A DNA stretch of 64,000 nucleotides, taken from the NCBI GenBank assembly GCA_035264885.1, contig DATFPK010000079.1:1-64000 (forward strand), given 5' to 3'. Positions 42,683 through 49,748 of the stretch are shown piece by piece. The notes under the pieces are model-generated. The model was not told where the DNA came from and did no database searches. It saw only the letters and a list, made by a program, of their open reading frames with translations. The DNA is from DATFPK01 sp035264885 (lineage in GTDB: Bacteria; Actinomycetota; Thermoleophilia; Solirubrobacterales; 70-9). The translations under genes and the position numbers were made by a program. Position 1 is the stretch's first letter. Every line of letters begins with the position of its first letter.

Positions 42683-43768
42683 ATGAGCGGCGCGGAGATC
42701 TGGCAGGAGGAGCCGGTCGGCGGCTTTGCCGACCGGTCGGTGCTCGGCCTCGCGAGCCTCGAGCGCAATGCCCTGGCCCGCCAGGGGCGGCTGCCGATCG
42801 CCCCGATGACCTACCTGACGGAGATGAGCTTCGACGAGGCGTCGGCCGGGCACACCGCCTTCTCGGTCCCGGCTTCGCCCTGGTTCGCGAACTCGGCCGG
42901 CCTGATCCCCGGTGGCATGCTGGGCCCGGTCGCAGACGCCGGCCTCGGGGCGTCGGTGGGGACCGAGCTGGGTCCCGGGACCCTGTTCACCACCGCCGAG
43001 CTGTCGCTCAGCTTCGTCCGTCCCATGCAGCCCCGGAGCGCTGAGCGGATCGTCGCCGCCGGCCAGGCGATCCACGTCGGTCGCTCGATGGGGATCTCGG
43101 AGGCCTTCATGCTGGCCGAGCCGGGCGGCCGCCTCCTCGCCCACGGCACCACCCGTTGCGCGATCTTCCCGCCTCTCGACCCGCTGCCCCAGCCTAAGGA
43201 CGAGTGGCCGGTCCTCGACCAGCCGCTGCCCGGCACCGACCCCGACCACCCGCTGCGGCGCCCGGTTCGAGGCGAGATGCTGGACCAGGAAGTCTTCGAC
43301 TCGCGCTCGGGGCTGGAAATCCTCAGGGCCGGGATCGACGGCAAGCTGCCGGCGCCGCCGCTCCACCACCTGACCGGGATGCGGTCGACCTGGGCCGAGG
43401 AGGGCCGCTCGGAGTGGCTCCTTCCCTGTACCGGCTGGCTGAGCAGCCCCGCCGGCAGCGTCCAGGGCGGCTTCATCGCGATGCTCGCCGAGGCGGCGCT
43501 GTCGGGAGCGGTGTTCACGACCGTGCCGCCGGGCACGGCGGTCGCGACTCTCGACCTCAAGGTCAACTTCCTGCGGCCGGTCCTGCCCGATGGCGGCGAG
43601 CTGCTGGCCTCCTCGCGGGTCATCCACAGCGGCCGGCGCCTCGCGGTGGCGTCGGCGGAGCTGGTCAAGGACGGTGAGGCCGCGGCCCTCGCCACCGGAT
43701 CCTGCATGTACCTGCCGGGCCGGCCGGCGAGCCTCAGCGGCGTCGAGCTGCCGGCCGAGGAGGAGTGA
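42683..43768 (+). CDS. Double-hotdog acyl-CoA thioesterase
   Basis: This 361-aa protein holds two hotdog domains. The first (residues ~40-165) has FANSAGLIPGGMLGPVADAGLGASV and LSLSFVRPMQPRSAERIVAAG; the second (~230-345) has SSPAGSVQGGFIAMLAEAALSGAV and LDLKVNFLRPVLPDGGELLA, both PaaI-type (HGG-helix replaced by PGG/QGG). It hydrolyses acyl-CoAs, perhaps in detoxification or fatty acid turnover. The upstream tetR gene is the likely regulator. Confidence 0.82.
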   Translation: MSGAEIWQEEPVGGFADRSVLGLASLERNALARQGRLPIAPMTYLTEMSFDEASAGHTAFSVPASPWFANSAGLIPGGMLGPVADAGLGASVGTELGPGTLFTTAELSLSFVRPMQPRSAERIVAAGQAIHVGRSMGISEAFMLAEPGGRLLAHGTTRCAIFPPLDPLPQPKDEWPVLDQPLPGTDPDHPLRRPVRGEMLDQEVFDSRSGLEILRAGIDGKLPAPPLHHLTGMRSTWAEEGRSEWLLPCTGWLSSPAGSVQGGFIAMLAEAALSGAVFTTVPPGTAVATLDLKVNFLRPVLPDGGELLASSRVIHSGRRLAVASAELVKDGEAAALATGSCMYLPGRPASLSGVELPAEEE

Positions 43769-43783
43769 GGCGGGTGAGCCGGG

Positions 43784-44668
43784 TCAGCCGATGCCGCCGG
43801 TCGGCGGCCCGCCGCCGCCCTGGGCGGGACAGCCGCTGACGACCCTCGCCGAGGGCAGCCTGATGTAGCGCGTCGCCCTGTTGTTGCGCTCGTTCAGCTC
43901 GCGGATGTGGTTCTTCGGGTCGGCCACGTGGACGAAGGCGAAGCAGCCGCGCAGCCCGGTCACGTTGATCCAGTTCTGATGGTAGGTCGAGGGATAGATG
44001 TCCGACCACCCGACCGAGGTGCCGAGGACTACAGCGCGGCGGTCCGGGTCCTGGCTGCAGCCCGGATAGACGCGGTGCGGAGGCGAACGGCGCCCGGGAC
44101 GGGTCCGCTCCAGGTCACGCAGGCAGTAACGCTGCTTTGGCCCGACTCGGACACGCCGCAGGCGCGAGCCGCCGGCGCCCACGGTCCAGAGCTCGAAGGC
44201 GGCGGCGTCGCGGTACTTCCAGTAGCGGTACTGGCCCGGGATCCGGGTGAAGTCCAGCCGGCCGGTCGTCTTGATCGCCAGCTTGCCGCCGCCCTTGCGG
44301 TGGATCCGCTGCGTGAGGTCCATCGAGAGCTGGGTGATCCGGCGGCCGCGGATCTCCACCGGGCCGACGCCGCGGCTGCGCAGGTTGTTGGTCGCGTGCA
44401 GGAGCCGTTTGCCGGGGTTGGTGAAGGTGTCGATGTAGAGGTCGCTCGGCTTGGCGATCTTGAGGTCCGGGCAGAGGAGATGGCGCCGCCGCGGCGTGAG
44501 GCACGGGTTGCCGCGCGTGGTCTCGGCGGCGCCGCCGCCGGCGAATCCGGGTGGGTAGCCGGACCCGTAGCCGCGGCCGGCCGGATCGGCACCGCCCGCC
44601 GGCACGGCGACGGCCAGGGCGGCGAACAGGACCAGGGCTGGTGCGAGGAGCTTGCGGGTCATCGGCAT
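43784..44668 (-). CDS. Secreted lysyl-oxidase-fold protein lacking the copper His motif
   Basis: This 294-aa protein has a signal peptide (LLAPALVLFAALAVAVPAGG). The C-terminal half follows the bacterial lysyl oxidase-like domain: LLHATNNLRSRGVGPVEIRG, RYCLRDLERT, GTSVGWSDIYPSTYHQNWINVTGL, and VADPKNHIRELNERNNRATRY. Where copper enzymes have HxHxxF the sequence reads YRYWKYRDAAAFELW, so the copper ligands are absent and oxidase activity is unlikely. Probably a structural or binding derivative at the cell surface. AGGGGGG precedes the start. Confidence 0.75.
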   Translation of the reverse strand: MPMTRKLLAPALVLFAALAVAVPAGGADPAGRGYGSGYPPGFAGGGAAETTRGNPCLTPRRRHLLCPDLKIAKPSDLYIDTFTNPGKRLLHATNNLRSRGVGPVEIRGRRITQLSMDLTQRIHRKGGGKLAIKTTGRLDFTRIPGQYRYWKYRDAAAFELWTVGAGGSRLRRVRVGPKQRYCLRDLERTRPGRRSPPHRVYPGCSQDPDRRAVVLGTSVGWSDIYPSTYHQNWINVTGLRGCFAFVHVADPKNHIRELNERNNRATRYIRLPSARVVSGCPAQGGGGPPTGGIG

Positions 44669-44769
44669 GGCGCCGGACCCCCCTTGACCGGCGCGCGGAT
44701 ACTAGGAAACGCCGGGGAGGGCCGGCGGTTGCGGTCCCGGCGCCGGCCCGGCGTCAGTAGGGTCACGGC

Positions 44770-46194
44770 GTGAGCGACGAAATCGCTTTCGCCGGCGCCG
44801 CCAGGATGGCGGCGATGGTCCGCAACGGGGATGTCTCGCCGACCGAGCTGGTCGATCTCCACCTTGAGCGGATCGAGCGCCTCGAACCGCGACTGAACGC
44901 GTTCCGCGTCGTGCTCGCCGAGCGGGCCCGGGCGGAGGCCAAGCAGGCCGAGGCGCGCCTCAAGGCGGGCGATGAGCGGCCGCTGCTGGGCGTGCCGGTG
45001 GGGCTGAAGGACTCGGTCGATCTGGCCGGGGAGCTGACGGCCCACGGGACCGACGCCTTCGACGCCCCGGCAAGGGGAGACAGCGAGATGGTCGGCCGTC
45101 TGCGGGCGGCGGGGGCGATCGTGATCGGCAAGACGAACCTGCCGGAGCTGGCGATCCACGGGTTCACGGAATCGGCCACCTGGGGGATCACCCGCAACCC
45201 GTGGGACCCGCAGCGAAGCTCCGGCGGGTCAAGCGGCGGCAGCGCGGCGGCGGTCGCGGCCGGGCTCGCGCCGCTCGCGAGCGCGTCGGACGGCGCCGGG
45301 TCGATCCGGATCCCGGCCGCCGCCTGCGGGGTGTTCGGCCTGAAGCCGCAGCGCGGCCGGGTCAGCCTCATGCCCGACCTCGAGCACTGGCACGGGATGT
45401 CGGTGAACGGGTGCGTGACTCGGACGGTGGCGGACACGGCGCTCTTCCTCGACCTGGTGAGCGGGGAGTCGATGGAGCAGGGGGCGCCCGAGCCACCGGA
45501 GCGCCCCTTCTCCGATTCCGCGGGAAGCCCGCCGGGGAGGCTGCGGATCGCCTGGTCGGTGACCCCGCCGGCCCTGATCGCGCCGCCGCCGCCCGTCGCA
45601 CCGGAGACGGTCCGGGCCGTCGAGGAAACGGCCGGCCTGCTCGGGTCGCTTGGTCACGCGGTCGAGCGGCGTGACCCGGACTGGGGCGGGGTCGGCAGGA
45701 ACGTAATGGTCCGGTACCTGCGCGGGATCCGCGACGACGTGCGCCGGGTGCCGCACCCCGAGCGCCTCGAGCGGCGCACCCGCGGCTATGCCAGGCTGGG
45801 CGCTGCCTACACGGACGGCCTGCTCGCCAAGGCGCGAGCCGCCGTCGCCGCTGACGGGGAGCGGATCGGCGCCATCTTTCGCGACCACGACGTCCTGATG
45901 ACCCCCGTAGCCGCGGGGCCACCCCTCAAGGTCCGCGCCTTCGAGAGCCTGGGGGCGATCCGCACCGTGCTCGGCTCGAGCCGCCGCTATCCGTTCACGG
46001 TGGTGTGGAACCACCTCGGCAACCCGGCCGCGTCGGTGCCGGCCGGCTTCGACGCGAACGGCCTGCCGTTGGCTGTGATGCTGGTCGGCCGTCCCGCCGA
46101 CGAGGGCACCTTGCTGTCGCTCGCCGCCCAGCTCGAAGCCGAGCGCCCCTGGGCCGATGCGCGGCCGCCGATCAGCTGGCGGCCCGGTTCTTGA
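44770..46194 (+). CDS. Amidase signature family enzyme
   Basis: This 474-aa protein starts at GTG 44770. The Ser-cisSer-Lys triad is complete: Lys80 in PVGLKDSVDLAG, cis-Ser155 in SSGGSSGGSAAAVAAG, and Ser178 in SDGAGSIRIPAA. ITRNPWDPQRSSGG is the usual approach sequence. Such enzymes hydrolyse amides; it is not clearly GatA because no gatC/gatB are adjacent and the C-terminus is shorter. Substrate unknown. Confidence 0.9.
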   Translation: MSDEIAFAGAARMAAMVRNGDVSPTELVDLHLERIERLEPRLNAFRVVLAERARAEAKQAEARLKAGDERPLLGVPVGLKDSVDLAGELTAHGTDAFDAPARGDSEMVGRLRAAGAIVIGKTNLPELAIHGFTESATWGITRNPWDPQRSSGGSSGGSAAAVAAGLAPLASASDGAGSIRIPAAACGVFGLKPQRGRVSLMPDLEHWHGMSVNGCVTRTVADTALFLDLVSGESMEQGAPEPPERPFSDSAGSPPGRLRIAWSVTPPALIAPPPPVAPETVRAVEETAGLLGSLGHAVERRDPDWGGVGRNVMVRYLRGIRDDVRRVPHPERLERRTRGYARLGAAYTDGLLAKARAAVAADGERIGAIFRDHDVLMTPVAAGPPLKVRAFESLGAIRTVLGSSRRYPFTVVWNHLGNPAASVPAGFDANGLPLAVMLVGRPADEGTLLSLAAQLEAERPWADARPPISWRPGS

Positions 46195-46254
46195 CGACGC
46201 TCGCCCTGGCGGGTTTGTGCCGGAGAGCGAGACAAACCCCCCAACGACCGGCTC

Positions 46255-47532
46255 TTACCGCGCTCGAAACACCTTGCGGAAGCGGGTGAAGCCGGTCGCT
46301 GAGCCGAACGGCCGCAGGCGGCGGTTGAGCAGCGAGCGGAGCGGGTTCTTGCCGTGCATCGAGAGGTTGATCCACTCGGCCCAGTCGGTCTCGAAGGTGA
46401 GGTCCGGGTCGGGCGCGAAGCCGGGCTCGGCCCGGGTCGAACCGTTGTCCACCACGAGGTGCCAGGGATCGGCGTCGGCGAAGCGCCACTGGACCGTGAG
46501 CCCGTCGCCGTTGATCGAGTCGGTCCGCGCCGACCGGGCCATCGATTCGAAGTAGAGGCGCTGCACTTCCTGGTCGGAGGACGGCCGGCCATTCGGCTCG
46601 CCCAGCACGCCCGCCTTCAGCAGCTTGATCTGCTGCTGAGCGCGCTGCTCGTGGGGCAGCGAGCGGTCGACCGGGTAGACGTCCGCCGGCATCTCCTCGA
46701 GGGGGAAGCCGGCCGCCCGCCACTTCGCCTCGATCGATCGCATCCCGAACGAGTAGATCTCCTCGAGCGTGAAGCCCCACTCGGTGGTGTAGCGCTCGTC
46801 CCAGCCCGGCGGGGTGAACACGGCGAGGGAGTAGGGGAGCACCTCGCGCAGCAGCTCGACCACCGCCGCCTTGCACTCGTCGGACTCGGCGAACATCTCG
46901 GACAGCGCCTTGACGCCGAAGCCGATGTGCCGCTGCTCGTCGCGCGACACGTTCGCCATGCCCTCGCTGAAGCCGGGCATCGTGCCTTCCTTGATGAAGA
47001 AGTCCTCGATGTAGTGCTGGCCGGGCTGCGCGAGCGTCGCCTCGACGACCATGTGGTACAGCGCGATCGCCTGGGCGAACTTCGGCAGCGACCGATCGCG
47101 TCGCAGCTCCTCGGCCATCCGGTCGAGCCGCTCGAAGACGCCCCGGTAGCCCCAGCCGAGCTGCGGCGTCGTGTACGCGAGGGTCGAGGAGATCGATTCG
47201 CCGGCGCCGATCACCTCTTTGAAGAAGCGGTGAAAGAAGACGGCATGGCGAGCCTCGTCGACCTGCTGCGTCGTCAGGAAGTATTTCTGCTCCTCGCGCG
47301 GCGCCGCGTCGATGTAGGGGGAGAGGTTGTCGGCGACCGAGTCCTCGCCGAAGAAGAACATCGAGTAGATCCACAGCGCCGACTTCTTCTGGATCTCGTT
47401 CAGGGCCTCCCAGCCCTCCCGATCCTGCGAGAAGTCGAGCTCCGAGGCCTTCCAGTTGTTCTCCTCCCAACGCCGGTAAAGGTCCTCGTAGGTGATGTCG
47501 GACGTGCTGGCCCCTTGCTGCGCTACTGACAC
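46255..47532 (-). CDS. R2-like ligand-binding oxidase fused to a C-terminal SCP2 domain
   Basis: This 425-aa protein is a fusion. Residues ~15-290 are an R2lox ferritin-like domain with all six metal ligands: Glu63 (FFGED), Glu93 and His96 (DEARH), Glu164 (VVEAT), Glu199 and His202 (DEQRH). Val66 and Tyr159 occupy the positions of the Val-Tyr ether cross-link known in R2lox. Residues ~335-420 (GLTVQWRFADADPWHLVVDNG..., SMHGKNPLRSLLNRRLRPFG) read as an SCP2 lipid-transfer domain. R2lox carries a Mn/Fe cofactor and binds a fatty acid; the added SCP2 domain suggests lipid substrate delivery. GAGGAGG precedes GTG 47532. Confidence 0.85.
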   Translation of the reverse strand: MSVAQQGASTSDITYEDLYRRWEENNWKASELDFSQDREGWEALNEIQKKSALWIYSMFFFGEDSVADNLSPYIDAAPREEQKYFLTTQQVDEARHAVFFHRFFKEVIGAGESISSTLAYTTPQLGWGYRGVFERLDRMAEELRRDRSLPKFAQAIALYHMVVEATLAQPGQHYIEDFFIKEGTMPGFSEGMANVSRDEQRHIGFGVKALSEMFAESDECKAAVVELLREVLPYSLAVFTPPGWDERYTTEWGFTLEEIYSFGMRSIEAKWRAAGFPLEEMPADVYPVDRSLPHEQRAQQQIKLLKAGVLGEPNGRPSSDQEVQRLYFESMARSARTDSINGDGLTVQWRFADADPWHLVVDNGSTRAEPGFAPDPDLTFETDWAEWINLSMHGKNPLRSLLNRRLRPFGSATGFTRFRKVFRAR

Positions 47533-47570
47533 TCGGACCTCCTCGGCGCTCGTCTGCGGATGCCCCTAAG

Positions 47571-47594
47571 GTAACTGACCGATGAGTCAGTTAC
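47571..47594. promoter_or_regulatory. TetR-type operator palindrome stranded by element insertion
   Basis: GTAACTGAC-CGATGA-GTCAGTTAC has perfect 9-bp arms with a 6-base centre. It lies 38 bp before the R2lox start and, in the reconstructed pre-insertion sequence, about 12 bp before the tetR start. It is probably the shared operator of that divergent pair; the mobile element now lies between it and tetR. Confidence 0.7.
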
Positions 47595-47608
47595 GAGGTC
47601 GAACTGTG

Positions 47609-47616
47609 AGATCGCT
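47609..47616 (+). repeat. Left target-site duplication
   Basis: AGATCGCT immediately outside the left inverted repeat is repeated in direct orientation at 50582-50589. Eight bases is the length usual for the IS1595 family. The surrounding GTG...CAC bases are also shared, so the duplication could in principle be up to 14 bp. Confidence 0.8.
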
Positions 47617-48491
47617 CACGCTTGACTTATCTCTGTAGAAACGCGCTTGACCTCAACTCCTGGCTTTACCCCGACGAATCCGCGTGCGTAGGCGATGATT
47701 GCGGCCACGGACTGGACCATCTGCACGAGGCCGTTGAGGGGAACTGGCTTCCAGCCGAAGCCTACGTCCATGGGAAGCGTGCCCTCCAGTTTGACTTCTG
47801 GATTCGGTCCGATGATCTCGACGGGGGCCTCCAGCACAAGGTCATAGCTCTTGAGCGCACGCCCGGCATAAACCTGACCCCCCTCGACCGGGGTACGGAC
47901 ATCACGAACGCCGACAACATCGATCTCGATGGGCTCGCGGTGTTCAATGGCGGAAAACGCCGAGAGAATCGTCCGATGTTTGTCTTCGTTGGACAGCTTT
48001 CTGAGGGCGGTGAGGACGTTGCGGCTTGGGCCGTCCCCTCCAGGGCTGTAGGGCTGCAACCTCTCGATGAATCTGAGGGCGGCCGGATGGACGCCGCGAG
48101 TCATCGCCTTCCATCGCTCTCGCTCTCGGTGCCCTCGCCGCATGGGGGGCTCTTGGTCGAAGATCGGAAACGCGATGCTGCGCCCCGGTTGTTGTCCGTT
48201 CGCTCGGACGAGTTGCCAGACCAGATGGTCGAGCGCGGCTCTGAGGTTCTGCACGAAATCTCCGACGATCAGACTCCATCCAACGGGAGGCTCGCGCTCG
48301 ATCACGATGCGCAGGAGATAGCGCGAGGTCTCCACGTCTACCTTGGAGACGAATCGATAGGGCTTGGGTTCCGTCTCCATGAAGGGCTTTATCCGTTTGT
48401 AGAGCGAGTCAAGATGAAGACCCGCCCGTGTGACCTTGGCGGCTGGACCCGCCAGGGGATCGCTTCTTAGCTCGCTAGTCTCGGACTCCAT
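47616..48491 (-). CDS. Element passenger protein of unknown function (291 aa)
   Basis: This protein begins MESETSELRSDPLAGPAAKVTRAGLHLDSL and has a hydrophobic-helical segment GDFVQNLRAALDHLVWQLV (residues ~76-94), then GVHPAALRFIERLQPYSPGGDG and LRKLSNEDKHRTIL. The pairing of a DFVQNLRAALDHL-type helix with a later LSN-DKHR motif recurs in uncharacterised actinobacterial proteins; function unknown. The last codons run through the left terminal repeat, and the stop TGA is completed by the first base of the target duplication. So its C-terminus depends on the insertion site. Confidence 0.65.
   Translation of the reverse strand: MESETSELRSDPLAGPAAKVTRAGLHLDSLYKRIKPFMETEPKPYRFVSKVDVETSRYLLRIVIEREPPVGWSLIVGDFVQNLRAALDHLVWQLVRANGQQPGRSIAFPIFDQEPPMRRGHRERERWKAMTRGVHPAALRFIERLQPYSPGGDGPSRNVLTALRKLSNEDKHRTILSAFSAIEHREPIEIDVVGVRDVRTPVEGGQVYAGRALKSYDLVLEAPVEIIGPNPEVKLEGTLPMDVGFGWKPVPLNGLVQMVQSVAAIIAYARGFVGVKPGVEVKRVSTEISQA
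47617..47640 (+). repeat. Left terminal inverted repeat of the mobile element
   Basis: It reads CACGCTTG-ACTT-ATCTCTGTAGAA. Compared with the complement of the right end, 21 of 24 positions agree; all differences are in the central four bases. Confidence 0.85.
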
Positions 48492-48645
48492 GCCGCGTGA
48501 TCAGCGTAAGCAGAAAACCCGCAAGGGACTAGAGATTCCCGTCCCTTCCAAACAGGACTTTCTGGACGTCGTGGAGCGCGTCAGTCGCCCAGATAGGCGT
48601 AAACGGTCGGACGAGAAAGACCAGCCGCCTCCGCGATCTGAGTGA
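48490..48645 (+). CDS. Possible 51-aa basic protein antisense to the HTH gene
   Basis: ATG 48490 opens MPRDQRKQKTRKGLEIPVPSK followed by QDFLDVVERVSRPDRRKRSDEK. The KG-EIPVP motif and the F-x3-E-x-V pattern look protein-like rather than random. The equivalent plus-strand reading in the 18.7-kb relic, FFSLLEKVTGRAGRKR, is similar to DFLDVVERVSRPDRRKR in residue type, even outside the part overlapped by the HTH gene. Against it: its start overlaps the CATG of the divergent 291-aa gene, no ribosome site is obvious, and it overlaps the HTH gene by 65 bases. It is held as a candidate. Confidence 0.35.
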   Translation: MPRDQRKQKTRKGLEIPVPSKQDFLDVVERVSRPDRRKRSDEKDQPPPRSE

Positions 48646-48757
48646 TGGGAACGCCCGCAGCCTTCGCCTCGCGGCAGTAGCGGCGTAGATCATCGTCGGC
48701 GCGGCTCCGCTGCTTCACGGCTTTCTGGATGCCCCTGAGCGCCGCGTCTCGCGTCAT
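48581..48757 (-). CDS. 58-aa HTH partner protein of the IS1595-type transposase
   Basis: The sequence begins MTRDAALRGIQKAVKQRSRADDD, a basic helix, followed by the helix-turn-helix AAGVPITQIAEAAGLSRPTV-YAYLGD. Its ATG overlaps the transposase stop as ATGA, so translation is coupled. A paralogue of 72 aa stands at 18709-18927 beside the tail of another copy of the transposase. This shows the two genes travel together. The HTH is of the resolvase/sigma-region-4 kind. Likely roles are repression at the palindromic transposase promoter or help at the element ends; neither is shown. Confidence 0.75.
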   Translation of the reverse strand: MTRDAALRGIQKAVKQRSRADDDLRRYCREAKAAGVPITQIAEAAGLSRPTVYAYLGD

Positions 48758-49691
48758 TCTGCCGACCTCTCGACCAGCGAACGGAACATGCTGCGCGGGT
48801 TGTTGCGCTCGTTGTAGCGCCAGGCGTACTCGTCCAAGTAGGACTGCAACCAGCGGTCGGAGACGTGCTTGTAGGCGCCGCGCATGCCTGTCTTGAGGTT
48901 GCCGAAAAAGCCTTCAATCGTGTTCGTATGCACGTCGCCGACGACATACGAGCCGGCCGAGTGGTTGATGATGCGGTGGTCAAGGAACTGGCCCTTGAGC
49001 GGCTTGTACGCCTGCCAGTCGTCCGTGAAGATGAAGGCTGAGGGATTGACGTGGGTTCGGACTTCTCTACTAAGGCCAGGACCGCGCCGTGAGGGGATGA
49101 TCCGCAGCCGCACACGCCCGCCGCGCTCGACCATCCCGAGAATGGTTGCCTTGCGCTCGCGGAACCGCGCAGCCTCCGAGGGGGTCAGCTTGTAGCGGGG
49201 CTTCCCGCCCCAGGCGGTTTCATCAATCTCTACGTCGCCCGCTAGCTGCTCGGCCTCCGCGTCCGACATGAGCTTGTTCCGAATCTTGTTCAGCATCCGC
49301 CAGGCGGTCCCGTAGGACACCCCCAGCTCGCGCTCTAGGTGCTTCGCAGACAGGCCGGTGCGGGTGCTGGCGACGAGATACATGGCGTAGAACCACAGGT
49401 GCAGGGACGTGGAGGACTTGGCGAAGATCGTCCCCGCCGTGGGATGGACGTGATGCCCGCAGCCGGTGCACGTCCACGACTGACGCCCCTGCTTCGTCGC
49501 GTACTCTTGAACTTCCTCTCCCGCTCGCACTTGGGGCACTCCGCATGCTCGCCGTCCGGCGAGTAACGCGAGCGCCACAGGTGCTCTAGGCATGCCTGAT
49601 CGTCGGGGAACTCGCGCATGAACTCCATGAGCGAGTAGGACGAATCCGATGAAGCTTGCCGGGTTGGATTGTGCCGGTTGGCGGGGGGCAT
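48754..49691 (-). pseudogene. IS1595-family transposase, interrupted by a single-base frameshift
   Basis: Reading from ATG 49691: the N-terminal helix region MEFMREFPDDQACLEHLWRS and first zinc knuckle CPKCERERKFK are in one frame; from about 49507 the continuation EYATKQGRQSWTCTGCGHHVHPTAGTIF is in the -1 frame. Restoring one G (AAGAG to AAGGAG) joins them cleanly. The DDE-type catalytic part follows (DVEIDETAWGGKPR, FTDDWQAYKPL, HTNTIEGFFGNLKTGMRG), intact to ERNNPRSMFRSLVERSAE. The second zinc pair is CTGC. A programmed shift is unlikely because no slippery heptamer is present, so this is inactivation or a sequencing error. Confidence 0.85.
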
Positions 49692-49744
49692 CGTGTAAAA
49701 ACACTTTACAGACACCATCGGACGGTGTCAAGTCTTTTTACACG
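49692..49744 (-). promoter_or_regulatory. Transposase promoter inside a 53-bp nested palindrome
   Basis: On the minus strand TTGACA (49726-49731) and TAAAGT (49703-49708) are spaced by exactly 17 bases, a near-consensus sigma-70 promoter. The same DNA carries outer arms CGTGTAAAAA (49692-49701) and TTTTTACACG (49735-49744), and inner arms GACACC (49711-49716) and GGTGTC (49724-49729). The -35 and -10 therefore lie within symmetric protein-binding or hairpin sequences. The ATG at 49691 would leave only a few leader bases. A regulator, most simply the coupled HTH protein, could occlude polymerase here. Confidence 0.8.
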
Positions 49745-49748
49745 CGGG

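Noticed and set aside
49495..49525. Programmed -1 frameshifting in the transposase
   Set aside because: No X-XXY-YYZ slippery sequence at the junction and no need for it in this family; a one-base deletion explains the data more simply.
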